Shown piece after piece: positions 5,515-7,285 of a stretch of DNA of 7,285 bases (within the stretch, counting starts at the first letter, position 1; the number at the start of each line of letters is the position of its first letter). The position numbers and the translations under genes are program-made. Source of the DNA: Chloroflexota bacterium (GTDB lineage Bacteria; Chloroflexota; Dehalococcoidia; Lucifugimonadales; Lucifugimonadaceae); contig JACQUF010000252.1 in assembly GCA_016210435.1 (NCBI GenBank), positions 1 through 7,285 of the forward strand, given 5' to 3'. Below the pieces are notes generated by a model that saw only the letters and a list, made by a program, of their open reading frames with translations, had not been told where the DNA came from and did not search any database.

Positions 5515-6728
5515 TGCTTGAGGCCGAGATAGGTGGTTGTAGGTTCGGTCCGTCCTGCCGTGCGAATCGATTCGAGCTCGCTTATCGCGGACATCAACGA
5601 GCCATGGCCGGTTGGCCTGCCTCCGAGCCCGTAGACGAAACTCTTCAGGCCGGGTCGTGCCGGCTGGTGGTAGAGACTTGCAGCGACCTCTGCGTACAAA
5701 GGGTTGCCCGCGGAACCGAATCCGATTGCCCGGTCCAGTACACCGACGACCGTGAGATGGCTGAGAGCGGCGATGACCAGTGGGGCCGGAAATGGGCGAA
5801 GCAGGCGGATCCTCAGCGCGCCCGCTTTGATGCCGGACTCACGAGCCGCGTCCACTGCGACGCGCACCTGGCCATCGAGCGAGCCCATCACGACCAGTCC
5901 GATTTCCGCGTCGTTGAGCCGGTAACACTCGACGAGGTCATAGCGCCGCCCGGAAACCTCGGCGAAGCGGTTCAGAGCGTGCATCGCCACGGGACCCGCG
6001 GCCTTGAGGGCGGCCTGCTGCTGTCGCTTGTGCTCGAAATAATCGTCCCGGGTGTCCATTGAGCCGAACGTGACCGGCCGTTCCAGGTCGAGCAACGAAC
6101 GCTCGGGGTTGTATTCGCCTACAAATCCCTTCACGGCGTGGTCGGGAAGGACGTCGACACGCTCGACCGCGTGGGTGACAGCAAAGCCATCGATCAGGTT
6201 CGCGAACGGCAGGCGCACTGCGGAATTCTCCGCAATCACGTGGGCGACGATCGCCTGGTCGTACGCCTCCTGGGGCGACGCGCCGGACATCATCACCCAC
6301 CCGGTCTCCCGCATCGCCATGGCGTCGGAGTGGTCGCCCAGGATGTTGAGCGGGGCTGAGAGGGCGCGCGTGCACAGGTGCATCACAACCGGCAGGCGCA
6401 TGCCGGATGTCACTCCAAGCATTTCGAACATTAGCGCGAGGCCCGGCCCGGCGGTCGCTGTAACGGCCCGCGCACCCGCGGCGCTGGCGCCGATGCACGC
6501 GCTCAGTGCCGCGTGCTCGCTCTCGACCGCAATGAACTCGGTACGCACAAGCCCGTCGGCAAAGTACTCCGCAAACTTTTCAATGATCAACGTCTGCGGC
6601 GTGATGGGATAAGCCGCGACTATCTCGGGCTCGATCTGACGAAGAGCGTAGGCGACTGCCTCCCCACCGTTGAGCGCGATCGGTGTCGAGGCGACCACGT
6701 TGGGTGCGGGGCGAGTGCGCGTGGCCAT
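5511..6728 (-). CDS. porA: Pyruvate:ferredoxin oxidoreductase-type alpha subunit
   Basis: A 405-residue alpha subunit of four-subunit pyruvate:ferredoxin oxidoreductase. Recognisable parts are NGGEAVAYALRQIEPEIV (20-37), AYPITPQT (39-46), ESEHAAL (69-75) for the pyrimidine-side glutamate region, TATAGPGLALM (90-100) and NILGDHSDAMAMRETGW (128-144). Domain II follows (LVVMGSLDGQVRVAV) and then a C-terminal segment containing YGLGGRP. It pairs with PorB to hold TPP and bind the 2-oxoacid and CoA. The frame is open further upstream, to 6818, but those 30 codons lie inside porD and lack similarity. ATG at 6728, four bases after the porD stop with a GGGG stretch upstream, gives the family-typical start. 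It overlaps porB by four bases. The SDAMAMRETGW version is standard for pyruvate-type enzymes, but paralogues acting on other 2-oxoacids look similar. Confidence 0.92.
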   Translation of the reverse strand: MATRTRPAPNVVASTPIALNGGEAVAYALRQIEPEIVAAYPITPQTLIIEKFAEYFADGLVRTEFIAVESEHAALSACIGASAAGARAVTATAGPGLALMFEMLGVTSGMRLPVVMHLCTRALSAPLNILGDHSDAMAMRETGWVMMSGASPQEAYDQAIVAHVIAENSAVRLPFANLIDGFAVTHAVERVDVLPDHAVKGFVGEYNPERSLLDLERPVTFGSMDTRDDYFEHKRQQQAALKAAGPVAMHALNRFAEVSGRRYDLVECYRLNDAEIGLVVMGSLDGQVRVAVDAARESGIKAGALRIRLLRPFPAPLVIAALSHLTVVGVLDRAIGFGSAGNPLYAEVAASLYHQPARPGLKSFVYGLGGRPTGHGSLMSAISELESIRTAGRTEPTTTYLGLKQ

Positions 6729-6732
6729 CCCT

Positions 6733-7017
6733 TTACATCCCCGTGGTTTCGGGATCCATCGCGATGCACTCTCGTGGGCACTGTTCCGCGCATATGCCGC
6801 AACCTTTGCAATGGTCAAGATCGACTCCTACCAGTTGCTTGTCTTCGACGCGGAAGCAGGAGTCCGGGCACATCACCCAGCAGATCATGCAGTGGGTGCA
6901 GCGCGAAAAATCGATCACCGGGCGTCTGGTCCGCCAGGAACCGGTGAGATTGCGGGCGGCGCTCCCCGGTTGAACGACCGTGCCTCCAGTGGGGACAGCG
7001 TCCCAACGGTCGGTCAC
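6733..7017 (-). CDS. porD: Pyruvate:ferredoxin oxidoreductase-type delta subunit (2x 4Fe-4S ferredoxin)
   Basis: A 94-residue ferredoxin-like subunit. Two complete C-x2-C-x2-C-x3-C-P motifs are present: CTHCMICWVMCP (Cys40, 43, 46, 50) and CKGCGICAEQCP (Cys70, 73, 76, 80). Each cluster takes three cysteines from one motif and the last from the other, as in bacterial 2x[4Fe-4S] ferredoxins. The N-terminal extension of about 30 residues, ending GSWRTRRPVIDFSRC, is the usual PorD lead that docks on the core complex. It passes electrons from the beta-subunit cluster to free ferredoxin. The start is GTG at 7017, overlapping the porG stop as GTGA; porA begins four bases after its TAA stop. All eight ligands are intact. 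Confidence 0.95.
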   Translation of the reverse strand: MTDRWDAVPTGGTVVQPGSAARNLTGSWRTRRPVIDFSRCTHCMICWVMCPDSCFRVEDKQLVGVDLDHCKGCGICAEQCPRECIAMDPETTGM

Positions 7018-7285
7018 GCCCGACCCTGCAACAGGGTCAGTCCTGCTCGCTGGAACCCCTGCTCCAACGCGGCAAGATTGGCATTGACGATGCGCGGAGC
7101 GAAGGAACGCCCGAGCTCTATCCGGACCACCTCCGCCATCGCTTCCAAGTCCATGAGGGGAAAGATCCGCAGGAGTGCGCCGAGAAGCGGAACGTTTGGC
7201 AGTCGCCTGCCAAGCAACACGGTCGAAATTTCGTTCGCGTCAACCGTACAGACAGTCAGGCCGGGGGTGTCCGCCCATTGAGCGA
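7014..7285 (-). CDS. porG: Pyruvate:ferredoxin oxidoreductase-type gamma subunit, C-terminal fragment
   Basis: The last 89 residues of a gamma subunit; the gene enters from the right edge with no start in the window. The translation shows VCTVDANEIS, then LGRRLPNVPLLGALLRIFP, then RSFAPRIVNANLAALEQGFQRAG, matching the end of PorG (vpAt.ia.e.lG..laNta.lGAl, then ...NiaAl..G). PorG binds CoA in the four-subunit enzymes. The stop overlaps the GTG start of porD as GTGA. Position at the head of gamma-delta-alpha-beta agrees with the order known from Thermotoga and archaea. A GTG at 7220 is internal and is not the start, because the conserved frame continues upstream to the window edge. Confidence 0.9.
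   Translation of the reverse strand, partial: AQWADTPGLTVCTVDANEISTVLLGRRLPNVPLLGALLRIFPLMDLEAMAEVVRIELGRSFAPRIVNANLAALEQGFQRAGLTLLQGRA

Noticed and set aside
5274..6062. Plus-strand open frame of 262 codons
   Set aside because: It spans the antisense of the porA/porB junction, has very high Arg/Pro content and no recognisable domain.
6729..6818. Possible 30-residue N-terminal extension of porA
   Set aside because: These codons lie within porD and lack PorA similarity. ATG at 6728, just after the porD stop, gives the family-typical start.

Overview
The window is a compact, GC-rich (by eye about 60%) and almost fully coding piece of what looks like an anaerobic bacterial genome. A bacterium is favoured by the clear Shine-Dalgarno sites, the frequent GTG starts and the GC-rich palindromic repeats. 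An archaeon is not strictly excluded, and I cannot name a phylum. Anaerobic metabolism is indicated by an oxygen-sensitive four-subunit pyruvate:ferredoxin oxidoreductase-type complex and by corrinoid-dependent methyl-transfer genes.

Left half (1-3317), corrinoid methyl transfer. A minus-strand series reads UroD-family methyltransferase-like protein (2484 to 1324), a second and clearly different UroD-family protein (1266 to 139), then the N-terminus of a corrinoid protein (124, running off the left edge). A 104-base intergenic region separates this series from a plus-strand gene (2589-3317) for a small stand-alone protein. That protein resembles the activation domain of B12-dependent methionine synthase and is probably the reductive reactivator of the corrinoid protein. 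Together these genes form a candidate C1/methyl-transfer module: methyltransferase(s), corrinoid carrier and repair protein.

Right half (3298-7285), 2-oxoacid oxidation. A tightly coupled minus-strand operon runs porG (partial), porD, porA, porB. It continues into a C_GCAxxG_C_C-family putative redox protein and then a small two-helix membrane protein of unknown function. Neighbouring por genes overlap by 4 bases (GTGA) or are separated by 4 bases, so they are probably translationally coupled. The membrane-protein gene converges on the reactivator gene and their 3' ends overlap by 20 bases.

A plausible joint reading is a metabolism in which methyl groups from an unknown donor pass through the corrinoid protein to a C1 pathway, and PorGDAB connects acetyl-CoA with pyruvate through ferredoxin. 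This link rests on adjacency only. The most notable points are two dissimilar UroD-like proteins that lack the textbook His-x-Cys zinc motif beside one corrinoid protein, and a PorB tail of about 39 residues encoded by palindromic GC-rich repeats.
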